64,000 bases of DNA from Liolophura sinensis (taxonomy: Eukaryota; Mollusca; Polyplacophora; Chitonida; Chitonidae): the NCBI RefSeq assembly GCF_032854445.1, contig NC_088300.1, forward strand, positions 39,336,458 through 39,400,457, given 5' to 3'. Positions 1 through 11,470 of the stretch are shown here, piece by piece. Position 1 is the first letter of the stretch, and every line of letters starts with the position of its first letter. A program made the position numbers and the translations under genes. The notes beneath the pieces are model-generated. The model saw nothing but the letters and a program-made list of their open reading frames with translations, made no database searches and had not been told where the DNA came from.

Positions 1-40
1 ATAGCTGGCGCATAGCCTTCATTTAGGCAACTCACTCTAT

Positions 41-84
41 CTCTCTCCTTCTCTCTCTCGCTGTCTCTCTCTCTATACCCAGCC
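41..84. repeat. CT-rich low-complexity tract
   Basis: Irregular CTCTCT run about 140 bp upstream of the chitin-deacetylase-like coding region. It may lie in the 5' UTR or core promoter of that gene; no TATA box or initiator could be assigned. Confidence 0.6.
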
Positions 85-200
85 CCATAGCAGCACTCAT
101 TAATTCTCCACGCAGCCGTGAAGCTCATTCGCCGCAGGACAAGGGATTTGAATAAGAAAAATTAAGTTTACCAACAACCCATATTACATTGGGGTGAAAT

Positions 201-341
201 ATGCTGTGTCGGGAGACAGAAAGGTATGGTGAACCTGTTGAAGGACGTGATGGTGAGGGCCACTCTCGATCTACTTTTGATGTTTCTCGTGCTTTTGTGG
301 ACGCTAAACGATATCCGTGGATCACCGGTATCTCATCATGA
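201..341 (+). promoter_or_regulatory. Overlapping upstream ORF of the chitin-deacetylase-like gene
   Basis: An ATG at 201 opens a 46-codon frame that ends in TGA at 339-341. It overlaps the main start at 226 in a different frame, so a ribosome starting here would miss the main ORF. It could damp translation if the transcript begins upstream of 201; the true 5' end is unknown. Confidence 0.35.
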
Positions 342-1659
342 CAACTGTAAGATGGGGATAAACTGCCATCTCCCCAATTGCCTGTGTCGGTCGTACGACA
401 CCCCCGGGGATCTGAACAAGACCCACATCCCGCAGATCGTCCTCTTCACGTTCGAGGGACCGTTGGATGCCAGAGCCTATAAGATGTACCAGGAACTTTT
501 CCCGAGTACCCGAAGGAACCCAAACGGCTGTCCTGCCCGCATCACCCTGTTTCTTCAGGGCAACACAACTGACTACTCTCTGGCCGCCGACATGTATGAG
601 AGAGGGGTTGCTGAGTTAGGGGTTAGCTCAATGTCCACCCAGCCCAAGGACTACTGGCAGAATGTCAGCTACGACACCCTCCGCGACGAGGTGTATTCTC
701 AAAAAATGCTCATACACAAACGAGGTAACGTACCTTTACCAGACATCAAGGGCTACAGGAGCCCATATTTACAGCCCTCTCACGCTCTGTACGAAATGCT
801 TGGAAATGTGTCGTTAGGATTTGAGTATGACTCGTCGCTAGCTATTCTTAAAAGCCGGTTAGGAGAAGATGTCGAATGGCCGTTCACGCTGGATTTTGGC
901 TTCCAGAAGGCGTGTGACGTGCCTCCGTGTCCCACGTTTCCACTGATGGGCGTTTGGGAGTTCCCTGTTTACTCACTTATCGACCTCGATGGTTTTCCCA
1001 ATGTGGATCACTCGAAATTCTTCCCGCTTCGCGACAGGGCTGCGTTTCGCTACCTAGTACAGAACTTCAGGACATTCTACAGGCGGAATAAAACACCGTT
1101 CATACTGAATCTGCGTCCTGAATGGTTTTATCACAACCATACAATGAGCGCCACAAAAAGGTTTCTCGACAGACTATTAAGCTTGCCAGAAAGAGACATC
1201 TACCTGTTGGCGCTTAGCGATGCTCTGGAGTGGGTGAAGAGTCCCAGAGACACACCAGACTCCACGAACTTCACAGCCTGGAAGTGCTCCCGGGCAGACA
1301 TCGATCCCGCCCCAGTGGCGCCTCCCACTCCTGGAACCGCCAAACCCTCCAAGGAGCCGTGGTGTCTGTCCATCAACGGTGTGGTCAAGTGTGAGGAGAG
1401 AAATCCGCCGATAACAGCAGCTGCAACAACAGAAACAACAACAACCCAATCCTCCCCTTCTGCACCTCCATCTTCAACCAAGAGTGCATCAACAAACACT
1501 TTACCAACGACATCAAGTCTTAAGAATCACACATTATGCCCTACGGATGCTGTGATGTACTGGGATGATGTGAGCGGCTCACATTCAAGTCACTTGAGTC
1601 GCCTTATTTCTATATCCATAGTTTTGGTCCACATATATTTAGTGTTAATTGTATATTGA
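226..1659 (+). CDS. Chitin deacetylase-like protein, probably catalytically inactive and GPI-anchored
   Basis: Intronless ORF of 477 codons. A hydrophobic stretch at residues 14-27 is a signal peptide; the in-frame ATG at 250 would give a tighter one, and both starts have G at -3 and +4. Residues 41-54 carry the Cys-rich lead-in typical of animal chitin deacetylases. The polysaccharide deacetylase (CE4/NodB-like) domain spans about 68-340. The family's TFDD motif reads TFEG (75-78), the metal-binding HxxxH stretch is replaced by SSMST (134-138), and the late catalytic His motif is FILNLRP (292-298). The substrate-groove motif RSPY (178-181) and YDSSL (201-205) remain. A Thr/Ser/Pro-rich mucin-like stalk (about 395-435) is followed by a hydrophobic C-terminus (460-477) with no basic tail, as in a GPI signal. 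At least six N-glycosylation sequons are visible. Known of the family: zinc-dependent removal of acetyl groups from chitin. Inferred here: an extracellular, surface-held chitin-binding pseudoenzyme. Confidence 0.87.
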   Translation: MVNLLKDVMVRATLDLLLMFLVLLWTLNDIRGSPVSHHDNCKMGINCHLPNCLCRSYDTPGDLNKTHIPQIVLFTFEGPLDARAYKMYQELFPSTRRNPNGCPARITLFLQGNTTDYSLAADMYERGVAELGVSSMSTQPKDYWQNVSYDTLRDEVYSQKMLIHKRGNVPLPDIKGYRSPYLQPSHALYEMLGNVSLGFEYDSSLAILKSRLGEDVEWPFTLDFGFQKACDVPPCPTFPLMGVWEFPVYSLIDLDGFPNVDHSKFFPLRDRAAFRYLVQNFRTFYRRNKTPFILNLRPEWFYHNHTMSATKRFLDRLLSLPERDIYLLALSDALEWVKSPRDTPDSTNFTAWKCSRADIDPAPVAPPTPGTAKPSKEPWCLSINGVVKCEERNPPITAAATTETTTTQSSPSAPPSSTKSASTNTLPTTSSLKNHTLCPTDAVMYWDDVSGSHSSHLSRLISISIVLVHIYLVLIVY

Positions 1660-3004
1660 TAGTTTAAATCTTCTGAGTAATGTGATGACTGACGCCACAA
1701 ACATCATTGTATAGATTCTTTCGGCGAATTGCGTATACCACCAGAATGGGGTTTGGCAGAATTCGTTCGGTAGACCATATGGTGTCTGCCAGTATTCAAT
1801 GGTGACAGTTGTACTGGTCTGACTGACTTCTCAGGTTTGATACTGGTGATGACATAAGAAATCCACTATACACTATAGTGATAGTGTAACGCCCGACAAA
1901 CAATATTCTGTTGTGGTTATTGTTAATTTCAAAAAAACCCACCGAAATGAGCATTTGGAGGCTCTCTCTCTTCAATCAGCGGTTACTTGGACAGTGGTCA
2001 GTGATAAAGTTCTTCGTGAAATTCCATATGCTATAGACTATGTGTATTCTAGCTCTGTATATAGATCACATGACAATATTTCTGGGTTTTATGGTGTTCA
2101 CAGGAATGTTTTAGTAATCGTGTAAACGCCTGGATTTCTTAAAACACTTATTTAAAACAATACTGTGTGCAAAATGTTTTCCTAGATTTAGTACCGTAAA
2201 ATGTGTTTCTTGCAGTCTGTCAGTTATCTTTTATATTTCTCACACGGAGTTAATTTATATACCGATAAATTTAGTTCGTATATACATTTTTATTTCCAGG
2301 ATTCGGTTCATAACAATTATCTACCTTTCTTATATTCTAATTATCAATGTTTTTGTACAGTTCAGCAAAGCTACTTTTTTTTTCCAAAAGATTAGCCAGG
2401 GCTTGCAGTTGTCCCAAGGCTGTACAGCAAATATTTGCCATCTCTATAAGCTTAGAAACCGAGAATATTTGTAACAAGAGCAGTTTGTATTAAGTTGTAT
2501 TGGCATATACCTAACTATATATTTTATGCTAGAACTTTATTTCGGAGGGAGTTGTATTATGTACATTTCCTTTGGGTACGTTTTTTTTTCTAGGGTCAGA
2601 TTTCCAGTCAAAAAAGACTTCCGGTCATGTAAAGTATCTTCAGTACCGATGTGGCATTAAATATAAATCAATCTAGTGGATAAATATAATTCCGAATTTA
2701 ATATAACAAGTTATTTAAATAACAGAACACATTTCGGTTCGTACTGATATATCTCGAAAATACGATTGTGTAAATGTAAATGAATGAGTGCATTCAAACT
2801 TAATGACTGATTAGATCATCACCTTTATCACATGTCTCAGTGTTGTTGGAAAATTCTTTAATTAATTCATTATATTAAATATTATTAAGTGTGGCGTATT
2901 CATGTAGAATATCTCCTTCTATTTTAATAGTTTGACAGTTGAATCATCTTAACATATTAAATGTGGAAATGCCTTTTAAATACTGTTTCTCATGCCAAAA
3001 TAAA
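1660..3004 (+). other. 3' UTR and flank of the deacetylase-like gene
   Basis: AT-rich non-coding sequence. The first clear canonical poly-A signal, AATAAA, is at 2999-3004; an ATTAAA variant lies near 2656. Small open frames here (1913-2125, 2201-2395) have no domain or codon pattern. The extent of the UTR is a guess. Confidence 0.35.
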
Positions 3005-5382
3005 TCAGGGGTTCAAATTACAATAACGCCTCCATGCCGTAAATGAGAATTTTTGACCGCTACCACGCTGTTTTTCTTCTTACTTCGTTGGCTTTAAAAG
3101 TTTATCCCCTTTTATATAGGCCTATTAATGGTACACACATATCTCAATCGGGCACTGGAATGTCATGTAAAATTTATGGTTGTATCCTTTAACTTTACCA
3201 GCATTCAAAACTCCTTTATACAGCGTTTTTCATCAAAAGTATTAATTTCATATATCCAGGCTGCTGTGCCCAGTAATTGTCCGCGAAAGCCCTAAAAATA
3301 GGAAATACATGTACAGGTAACCCCGGAAAGAGTGTGAAACCATTTTGAACACACCATTTAAATGTGTAAAAATTTATTTTTTACAAATAGTGCCACCCAA
3401 ATTTTTTCCATATTTCCGATTGGTTAAATTATGGAAATGTCATAAATTACAGCTGTACCGTAGTATCAATGTATCTATAGGCCTATAGCTATAAAACATT
3501 AAATTCAACTGTAGCAAACAAACTAGAATATTCATTACACTGTTGAAACAGATAGCACACCTATCTCATTTATACGTCACTTTCGCATTTCAAAAGGCCG
3601 TCATATTTTTTAACAGAAATGTCGCGGGATCTCGCACTACACGGGAGCTGGGTGCTAATTTTCACTCACCAACCTATGTTTCAACCTAGCGGCAGCACGC
3701 TTGCGACATTAAATATCTGTTTTATTGAAATTCTGCATTGGAAATCGTATCCCCATTCGCAATAACGTATAGTAAAAACAAGGGAGAAACTGAAAACAAC
3801 AAGTAAAAAGTATTACTTTAAAAGCTTGCCTTTTCATTGGCCGTGAAAAGCAGAAATTTCAAAGACCACCGAATCGGTGCTAATTTGATCACGGCTGCTC
3901 TGTTGTGGCGAGTGTAGTGGCGCGTAATCCGAAATGCGAATGTCCCTTAGTGTCTTAATTCCTAGGCCTATTTCTTCTTAATCAAACCCTACCCTATGGG
4001 TGTCATAGTAAAGTTGACCGAGAATTAGTTTTTTTATTAGTCTGATGACGCGGTATGAGGATCCCGTTACCAGAGAACTTATTATACATCGTCTATGATT
4101 GACATTTAAGCCTTTCCCCTCTTTATGTGGGAGTATGCTAAAGGACCATCGAGGCATGGTCTCGTTACATTTGTATATAGGAGACACACAACGATAATGA
4201 TACAACATACTTCATCTGCATCCCCAATACGACTAGTGCATCCCTGCATAGTAGTATCCATTGAATCATGGTTGTATATGTAAAGCAGTAGACGTACCGG
4301 TAATTTACAACAATTAAAGTTCGTCCACTAAGACTTCTTGAAGTTGACTAAAGCACATTGTCTCTAGGCCGACTGATCAAGGCATCAAGTGTAGAACGAC
4401 CCGTGAACAATTTCTGAAATTCTGTATGAAAATATATATGCATACATACATGTCGGATACATGCCTTTGCTGTCACACATGTAAAATCGTAAGTAAGAAT
4501 AGGTATGACATAGAAAGCTGAAATCAGTCTGGAATATACGTACACTGTTGTACTACACATGTGATGTTTTAAAATACATTAGGCTGTCTTACTAATTACC
4601 GACCCACCATATACACATCTGCGGAATTTCTTTTCCTCAAGACGACCTATAACTGATATTATGCCATTAATACATTGTACACATGTTTATATGACAACAG
4701 TGCAAACTACATGTACGTGCATTACTTTGTTAATAGAGAACAATTTCATTATACTAGTAGCATTTCACAAATTTTAAAATGTTTCATTTGAGTCGCTTGT
4801 AAGTTTGTACGCCTTTGTGAAATTTATTACCTAGGTGACTGTAAAGTTCTACATTGAAGTAGAACCATTCGAATAGAACACTGATATGTAATTTGTACAG
4901 AGAGCAATTGTCAATATTTAGAAAAAGAGGAATTACAAAGACTATGGAAATATTTTTGTATATTTATTTTTACTGGTTTATTTCAAAAAATCTTACAATT
5001 ATTATTATTTCTGTCTTGTTTTCTGTATCCAATAAATTGGCGTGTGTGTATGCCTTATATGCCTCGTTCGAGAGATCTCCAGGCACCATACAGAAAGTTC
5101 CCTCCAGATACTAAAATACATGAACAATGTCTCCCCAGTAGAAGATGTAGCTAAATGAGATCAAGTGAGATGTTAAGCAAAGATGCGGAGAAGGTGAATT
5201 TCTCATCCTCGCTGGATATCCTTTTAAAGTTCACAGCGGAAGTCCACGTGTCCATCGTACACCTGAAATCCGTATTTGATACTAACACATTGTTTTCAGA
5301 AGAATTGGCATGGTAACGCACTGAAGCTCAGACTGTCTGGCAATATGATTCTTAAGTACTGACTCCCCTAATATGAAATGCA
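3005..5382. other. Intergenic, no gene seen
   Basis: AT-rich sequence with scattered stop codons in all frames. No splice-bounded conserved exon, tandem array or SINE was recognised. Confidence 0.5.
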
Positions 5383-5753
5383 GTGTTCAACATGTTTGGT
5401 ACTGTGGTTTCAGGCATGTTAGGTTGTTTTTGCACTATGAATTTCTACACTGTTAGCTTGCGCCTAATTAGAATATAGCAGAATTTTGCCTGATTTTGAT
5501 AGAACTGAAAACTTTTTGGCAGTGTTAATTCCCACTCTCCTGGAGGTTACCAAGGCAAGAAAGTGCCATGACTTCACTTCAAGCAACCACAGCTAAAAAA
5601 TGGCAGTCATACTAGGGTGATTTCTTTGTACAGAAAAGTGCAAGCTGCATGTGGTGGTATGGCATTGTACCACACAAAAGTTAGGGGATATATATTTTAA
5701 AAGTTGAAGCTGACAAATTTACTGAATAAATAGTAAGGAAAATCAATGCGGTT

Positions 5754-6203
5754 GTGCAACATACACTTCTTAGCATGTTCCGTAGTAACACACTGACGTC
5801 CAACATGTTAGGCACTATGGTTCGTGGCGTGTTCCATAGTAACACACTGACGTTCAGCATGTTAGGCACTATGGTTCGTGTCATGTTCCATAGTAATACA
5901 CTGACTTTTAGCATGTTAGGCACTATGGTTCGTGGTATGTTCCATAGTAACACACTGGCGTTCAACATGTTAGACACTATGGTTCTTAGCATGTTCCATA
6001 GTAACACACTGACGTTCAGCATGTTAGGCACTATGGTTCGTGTCATGTTCCACAGTAACACACTGACTTTTAGCATGTTAGGCACTATGGTTCATGGTAT
6101 GTTCCATAGTAACACACTGGCGTTCAACATGTTAGACACTATGGTTCTTAGCATGTTCCATAATAACACACTGGCGTTCAACATGTTAGACACTATGGTT
6201 CCT
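5754..6203. repeat. 54-bp minisatellite, about eight copies
   Basis: Tandem copies of a 54-bp unit (core ATGTTCCATAGTAACACACT). Copies differ by a few substitutions and fall into alternating subtypes (for example GGCACTATGGTTCGT and GACACTATGGTTCTT). Because 54 is a multiple of three, 134- and 153-codon frames stay open on both strands; these are not evidence of coding. A lone diverged monomer lies upstream near 5383-5425. Confidence 0.9.
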
Positions 6204-6302
6204 GGCAGGCTCTGAAGGTATGGCGTACACATGGACTTATGCATTGGTATTTAACACGTACGAGGCGTAATTAATGTCAACGATTTATTATTTATTGTTT
6301 AT

Positions 6303-6425
6303 TGGAAATAATATTTTATTTCTTCATTTCATTGGTGTTTTTCACTGTAATCAAAAATGTTCACATTCACAACTGTGGTAAGGTTTAGGCGAGGAAACCA
6401 AGAAGCTCTGAGGGAAAAAATACCG
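6303..6425 (-). mobile_element. Diverged SINE family A fragment
   Basis: Complement of the SINE tail is recognisable (ATTGGTGTTTTTCACTGTAA, then AATGTTCAC) followed by a degraded body. Much older than the neighbouring copy at 6455. Confidence 0.4.
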
Positions 6426-6454
6426 CTGTTCGTACACTGTTCCTGCTCAGGCCC

Positions 6455-6630
6455 GCAATCTATTTATTTATTCCATTGGTGTTTTACGCCGTAGTCAAGA
6501 ATATTTCACTTATACGACGGCGGCCAGCATTATGGTGGGAGGAGCTTGAACTCACAGCGACCGCATTGGTGAGAGGCTCCTGGGTCATTACGCTAAGCAA
6601 CTGAGCCACGAAGGCCCCCGGCCCGCAATA
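6455..6630 (-). mobile_element. tRNA-derived SINE (family A), internally deleted
   Basis: Minus-strand copy: TTTA tail, complement of CGTAAAACACCAAT, the GGCGGCCAGCATTATGGTGGG block, then directly the box-B side (TGAACTCACAGCG) and the tRNA-like head ending GGCCCCC. About 100 bp of the middle body is missing compared with the full copy at 34045. Confidence 0.8.
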
Positions 6631-6929
6631 TACGGAGTGGAAGAGCTGGTTGTCTCCATGTAGATCCCATTAGTCCGTATAAGCAACACCTTCCTTCTGT
6701 ATTTTCCCATGTCTATTAGAGTGCATGTTTCCGAACACCGTCATAAGACGTCTTTGATTCAAGAACTTTTCACCTATATAACTGCAGACAGTTTTCTTTA
6801 CGGAGGAAATAGGAGTGCCCGTGAGAAACCGTCGAATTTTGGCAAGACATTGATGAAATTCCCCACGAATGAAATACAGATGTGCTCAAGATATTGGTGG
6901 AAGACAAGTGGTCTTGTACGAATGCTAGA

Positions 6930-7200
6930 CAGAGCGGGGGTACACACAGAAATATATCCCTTATACAGAGAGAGACACAGAGAAATCCGTCGCGTATACA
7001 GAAATACACACATAAATCCATCGAGTACACAGAGACACACACTGAAAACTGCCGACCATACACAAACACACAATGAAAACTACCGAGCATCTGGAGATAC
7101 ACACAGAAAACTACCGAGCATCTAGAGATACACACAGAAAACTACTTAGGTTACAGACAGACACTGAAATCCGCTGAGTTTAGTGAGAAAAACACAGAAA
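6930..7200. repeat. Degenerate ACACAGA-rich tandem repeat
   Basis: Irregular reiteration of AGAGACACAGAAA and ACACACAGAAAACTACCGAG units of about 20-30 bp. Overlapping small ORFs on both strands (for example 6709-7125) are by-products of the low complexity. Confidence 0.6.
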
Positions 7201-7237
7201 TTATATAGAATTAATTCGGCTGTCGGAGGAGTTACAT

Positions 7238-7285
7238 CAATCTATTTGATTATTTAATTGGTCTTTTACGCCGAACTGAAGAATA
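7238..7285 (-). mobile_element. SINE family A 3' tail fragment
   Basis: Complement of the SINE tail only (ATTGGTCTTTTACGCCG, AAGAATATT), running straight into a TA microsatellite. Confidence 0.55.
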
Positions 7286-7400
7286 TTATATATATATATA
7301 ATATATATATATATATAGCAGAGCAGAGCAGAGTATATATATATATATATATATATAGCAGAGCAAAGGGATATGTATATATATATGTATATATATATAT
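7283..7400. repeat. Compound TA microsatellite with GCAGA islands
   Basis: Several (TA)n blocks separated by AGCAGAGCAGAG units. Confidence 0.85.
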
Positions 7401-8214
7401 GACTGAATGTCGATGAGTTTGTTTGAAAAAGATGCCATTTTTGCATAAGAGTACACCGAAGAATATTATTATAGTCTGTTTCCTTTACCCAGTCGCTTAT
7501 ATTCAGCTGTCTGTAAAATCAGTCATACTCGTTACCAAAATTGCCTTCGTTAGTGACACGAACCACCACAATCTCTCCGTAGTGACATGTGGCATGTTTG
7601 TATTATTGCAAGAACAAATGCAGTTATTATACTTATTCTAATTCATAATGTTAAAGTGGATAGGCTTGGTTCCAACACCAAGAACTCCTTGCCTCGTGTG
7701 ATGTCATAGTTATTCAAGAACAAATGGCCTGCTGGTCAATGGGCGTGAAGAGTAATTTATTTTACAACATCTGCACCAACATGCGGTTAGAACAAAAGTT
7801 TAGGTAACTGGTGTCAACCTTTGTCAAAGATATCGAATTCTCCCCAGTATAGAGCATGCCATTGAGTTTTTTAAAATAATTATGACGTCACCCGAGGCAA
7901 TGATTTCTTTCCGTCGAACCCGAGTTTATGCAGTTTAACATTATGAATAACAAAAAGTGTTCTACCTCCCTTTTCTGTGCAAGAATATGAACATGCAACA
8001 TATCCATGTGTAGAGCTTGTGTTGTTACGTGTCACGAACGACAAGCAAGATTTTAGCGAGCAATTTTACAGATAAATGTAGCTAAATATACACGACGGGT
8101 TACAAGAAATGGATTACAGCACCCAGTGCTATTCAATCATAAGCGGAGGCCATGGCTAATCTTGTATCCCGAATGTTCTAGATAAATCAATTCATGCTAA
8201 CCCTTACAGACATG
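7401..8214. other. Intergenic, no gene seen
   Basis: Non-coding. The segment near 7481-7515 resembles 44868-44902 (CCTTTA, CCAGTC, TATATT and AGCTGT blocks in order), suggesting an old dispersed repeat. Confidence 0.35.
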
Positions 8215-8775
8215 AGGTGTATACGTTATTGTGAGGAATAGATGAGATGTATATGGGATGTACGCTTCATGTACACCTTAGTGTGAGGTATAGATGAGGT
8301 GAACACCCCATCTGTATTATCTGAGGTGTACTCTACCACAAGTACACCCTGTAAATCAGATGTACCTAAGGTACACCTTAGAGACTTTGAAATTTAAAAA
8401 CGAAATGAATGATGTCCTCAGATGCACCTAGAATCTTTGAGAATTTTTGAGCGGTTTTTGAACACAAGATAATGTACCTCAACTCCGCCTCAACAAGTTT
8501 GAAAAAAATCAACACTTAGAAGATGGCACAGCTTAGAAACTTTGAAAATTTAAAAAATTGATTGATGCACCTTAGTCACATCTTAGAGATTTTGAGAGGT
8601 TTTAATTATAATTTAGAGGTACACCTCAACCACTTTTTTTTAAGTTTTAATACAAGAGACCAGATTCACATTTTACTTCAGACAAAATTGTGAGCACAAA
8701 ATACTTTTGTGCAAAAATGTTTTGCTTGTATCTCAGCTATACCTCAGGTGTACCTCAGATATACATAGCTAGTAA
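8215..8775. repeat. Degenerate repeat rich in GAGGTGTAC/GTACACCT
   Basis: Irregularly spaced short motifs such as GAGGTGTA, GTACACCTTA and ACCTCAG occur on both strands. There is no fixed period; it looks like a decayed tandem or inverted array. Confidence 0.4.
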
Positions 8776-9099
8776 CAGGTTGATATGTTTCTCACGAAGG
8801 TCTTTGATAGGACGTTGGCTAAGTGACGTCACCCAAACGGCGAAAGGTCGCCCTGGGCTGAAATGAGATCCATCACCTGAGCTGTCAGTGGGACATCAGT
8901 GAGAGCAGAGGAGATTTCATAACGAACACACGCTTACTAAAACTTCTATTTATCATAAGATAACATAATAACATGATGTAATTAAATATTATTAAAATTC
9001 TGAGTGCGTAACTAAAATAGAAAATGTGACTGACAACGTAATAAATGCACGTTTTTTAATTTCTTTTGACTGGTTTTTAACTCGACTTCGAACAACTGT

Positions 9100-9225
9100 T
9101 TCTGTCAAATCACGCTTGTCTTGCGCTTGTATCGAGCCAATCCCAGCACTGTTTCTGTCATGTCACACAGATCTCTTCCTTGTAACAAGCCAATTCCAAC
9201 ACCATTTCTCTCGTGATCAACGGTC
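9100..9225. repeat. Short block of about 51-bp minisatellite, locus 1
   Basis: Two to three units built on TTTCTGTCATGTCAC, ATCTCTTCCTTGTAACAAGCC and CCAACAC blocks. The same unit recurs at 11235-11470. Confidence 0.6.
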
Positions 9226-9230
9226 TAAAA

Positions 9231-9345
9231 CCTCAATTGAGGTAAATTAACAGGTAGTCACCGGTTACGTGTGACCATTTGCCAACTACTACAGTGTCGT
9301 TGCTGCTCTGGCTACTATGCTGTACGTCTTTTACTGCATTCCTGC
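9231..9345 (+). repeat. Direct duplication, copy 1
   Basis: Shares AATGAGGTAAATT-, GTGTCGTTGCTGCTCTGG- and ATGCTGTACGTCT-like blocks, in the same order, with 9597-9710. Both copies abut blocks of the local minisatellite region. Confidence 0.6.
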
Positions 9346-9596
9346 ATAAAACAGGACTCGGTTGGTGGACTAGGCATCCCCGGTGCCTGACCCCTTTACA
9401 TTGTTTTAATGTTACTGTATATTAAATATGATGGAAATACAGCAATTTGAGTAATTCTAGACCAGTGACGTCTAATAAATTGTAAATAACATCACTGCAT
9501 TTTTTTTCTACCTAATTCTGCTCAAGTCATGGAGCTAGGGGTCGTGTAATTTGCTACTAATTATGCATTTACATGAACAGTTAGAATAAAACCCTA

Positions 9597-9710
9597 AATG
9601 AGGTAAATTGACAAAAGGCCATATTTCCCCGATTTCGTGTTACCATTTTTAAGCTATCACACTGTCGTTGCTGCTCTGGATTTACTCTATGCTGTACGTC
9701 TGTTATAGTA
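9597..9710 (+). repeat. Direct duplication, copy 2
   Basis: Second copy of the segment at 9231-9345; TGTCGTTGCTGCTCTGG is exact in both. Confidence 0.6.
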
Positions 9711-11234
9711 TTGTTATAGTATAAACAAGGTATCATATACACACGTTTTAATGCAATTCAGTGGTGATAATCAATGATTATGCATTATGTAGTTATGATT
9801 ATGATTATGAATATTTAACTACTGTTGATAATGTTTTCTTGCGGCCTTTGGTATATAGTGACACTATGTGACATTTACCACGGTCACTAAGTGCAGTCTG
9901 GACTCAACCCAGCTGTCATCACTATTTGGGTTTACCTCCCTCAGAAGTGGTTTGATCAAGGAATGGTCACTTTGATGTCATTTTTAAGCTATCTATAAAT
10001 TCACAATGTGTTCAAGGCTAGCTTTCTGATTTAAATACGAACCATTTGTGTGGTCAACCTTGGGAACGGCTCTGTCCTCCACAGGGTATACAAAGAAATT
10101 CGGTTTAATAAAGAATGAGTAGTTGTTTGGCATGGAAACTGTGCGTTCGTCTTATTATTTTTCGTTTTGTTCAGCTACATAATGTGGCGGAAAACCTAAA
10201 TCCCGACTCAAAGCAGAGATTACTTTCACATCTACATTAACATGGCACATGGAGGAGTCAGACCCAAGCCTTTCGCCATCTGGCAACAGAAACTCCCATG
10301 AACCGACAGTCAGTCACACTCCATCCCATGACGATTCCTCCAGTGTCCATCTTGAGCTTGAGACTTACTTAAATTTCCCCTTACTAAGAAACATGGATAC
10401 CGTGGCGGGATATCCTGGTAAATTTTATACAGGGCTTGCCCGCAAACCTGTCATTGGTTCCTGAAGGAAGTCCTACCGGTCACCATTCAGCCCTTACACC
10501 AGCGAAAATGGGGGAAGCGTATGGCTAACGGACCCATGTGTAAGGCACCGCCATCTGTGTCCCATCGCCGATGACCAACCCACATGCTACCTTGAAAGAT
10601 AAGCTGTCCAGCTTGAAAGACCAACAAGCCCAAATTCCCGCACAGTTTCAGAAACTTGGTACAGGGGCCTGGGGAAATTCCGTGTCACCGATGCCCATTT
10701 ATAGAGGGAAGAATTTCAATGGCGAACAACATAACTAATTAAATATTCGGAACAGTTCAGTGACTGTATCAGAGCCCACAGGTAAGCAGAGAGTCCAAGT
10801 GTATGTGTTACCTGACGCTTCTCACCCTTTTACTCTTGACTTTCATATTTACACAGTAAAGGCATAGGTTTTATATTTGAGCGAAGCGTCATCAAACTTC
10901 GTGTTAAGAAGCCTCTATCTATCGCTCCCAATTTCGAACTTATTACATAGTGTAAAGTACCTGGTCGACTACCCATGGGTACGCCGGGCAAATGTTTTAG
11001 TTCTGGTCAATCTAGTGATATCATTGTGTCAAAGTTTTCATTAAAGTCTTGAACCTCACTAATGAGATGATATATCTTCTAGATGTCGCGTGCTTGGTCA
11101 GTTTGTTGCCCTCAATAGTGAGTAAAGCTTAAAGACCAAATGGTAAACATCTGTGCCACGACAACTCAATCCTTTTTGGTTGAGAATCCCAGTCCATTGA
11201 TCACTAAAGTTTCGAAATATGATTTTTGCTTGTC
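9711..11234. other. Intergenic, no gene seen
   Basis: No recognisable exon. The 71-codon ORF at 10249-10464 is Ser/Pro/His-rich, has no splice context or domain, and is probably chance. Confidence 0.4.
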
Positions 11235-11470
11235 ATCATCTCCTTGTCTGATCTCTTCCTTGTAACAAGCCGATCCCAAATCTGTCTTTACCATGTGACT
11301 CTGACCTCGTCCTTGTAACAAAACGATCCCAACATTGTTTCTGTCATGGCATGCAGATCTCGTCTTTGTAACAAATCGATCCCAACACTATTTTTGTCAT
11401 GTCACGTTGATCTTGTCCTTGTAACAAACCGATCTAAAATTGTTTCTGTCTTGAAACAAGCCAATCCCAA
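11235..11470. repeat. About 51-bp minisatellite, locus 2
   Basis: Four to five diverged units sharing TCCTTGTAACAA, CGATCCCAACA and TTTCTGTCATG blocks with locus 1 at 9100-9225. Confidence 0.65.

Noticed and set aside
226-1659. Active chitin deacetylase
   Set aside because: The aspartate pair of TFDD, the metal-binding His pair and the late catalytic His motif are not present.
5681-6215. 134- and 153-codon ORFs on both strands as repeat proteins
   Set aside because: Consequence of a 54-bp period; both strands are equally open.
7237-7446. IYIYIY-rich ORFs here and at 58396-58751 and 60853-61248
   Set aside because: Translations of TA microsatellites.
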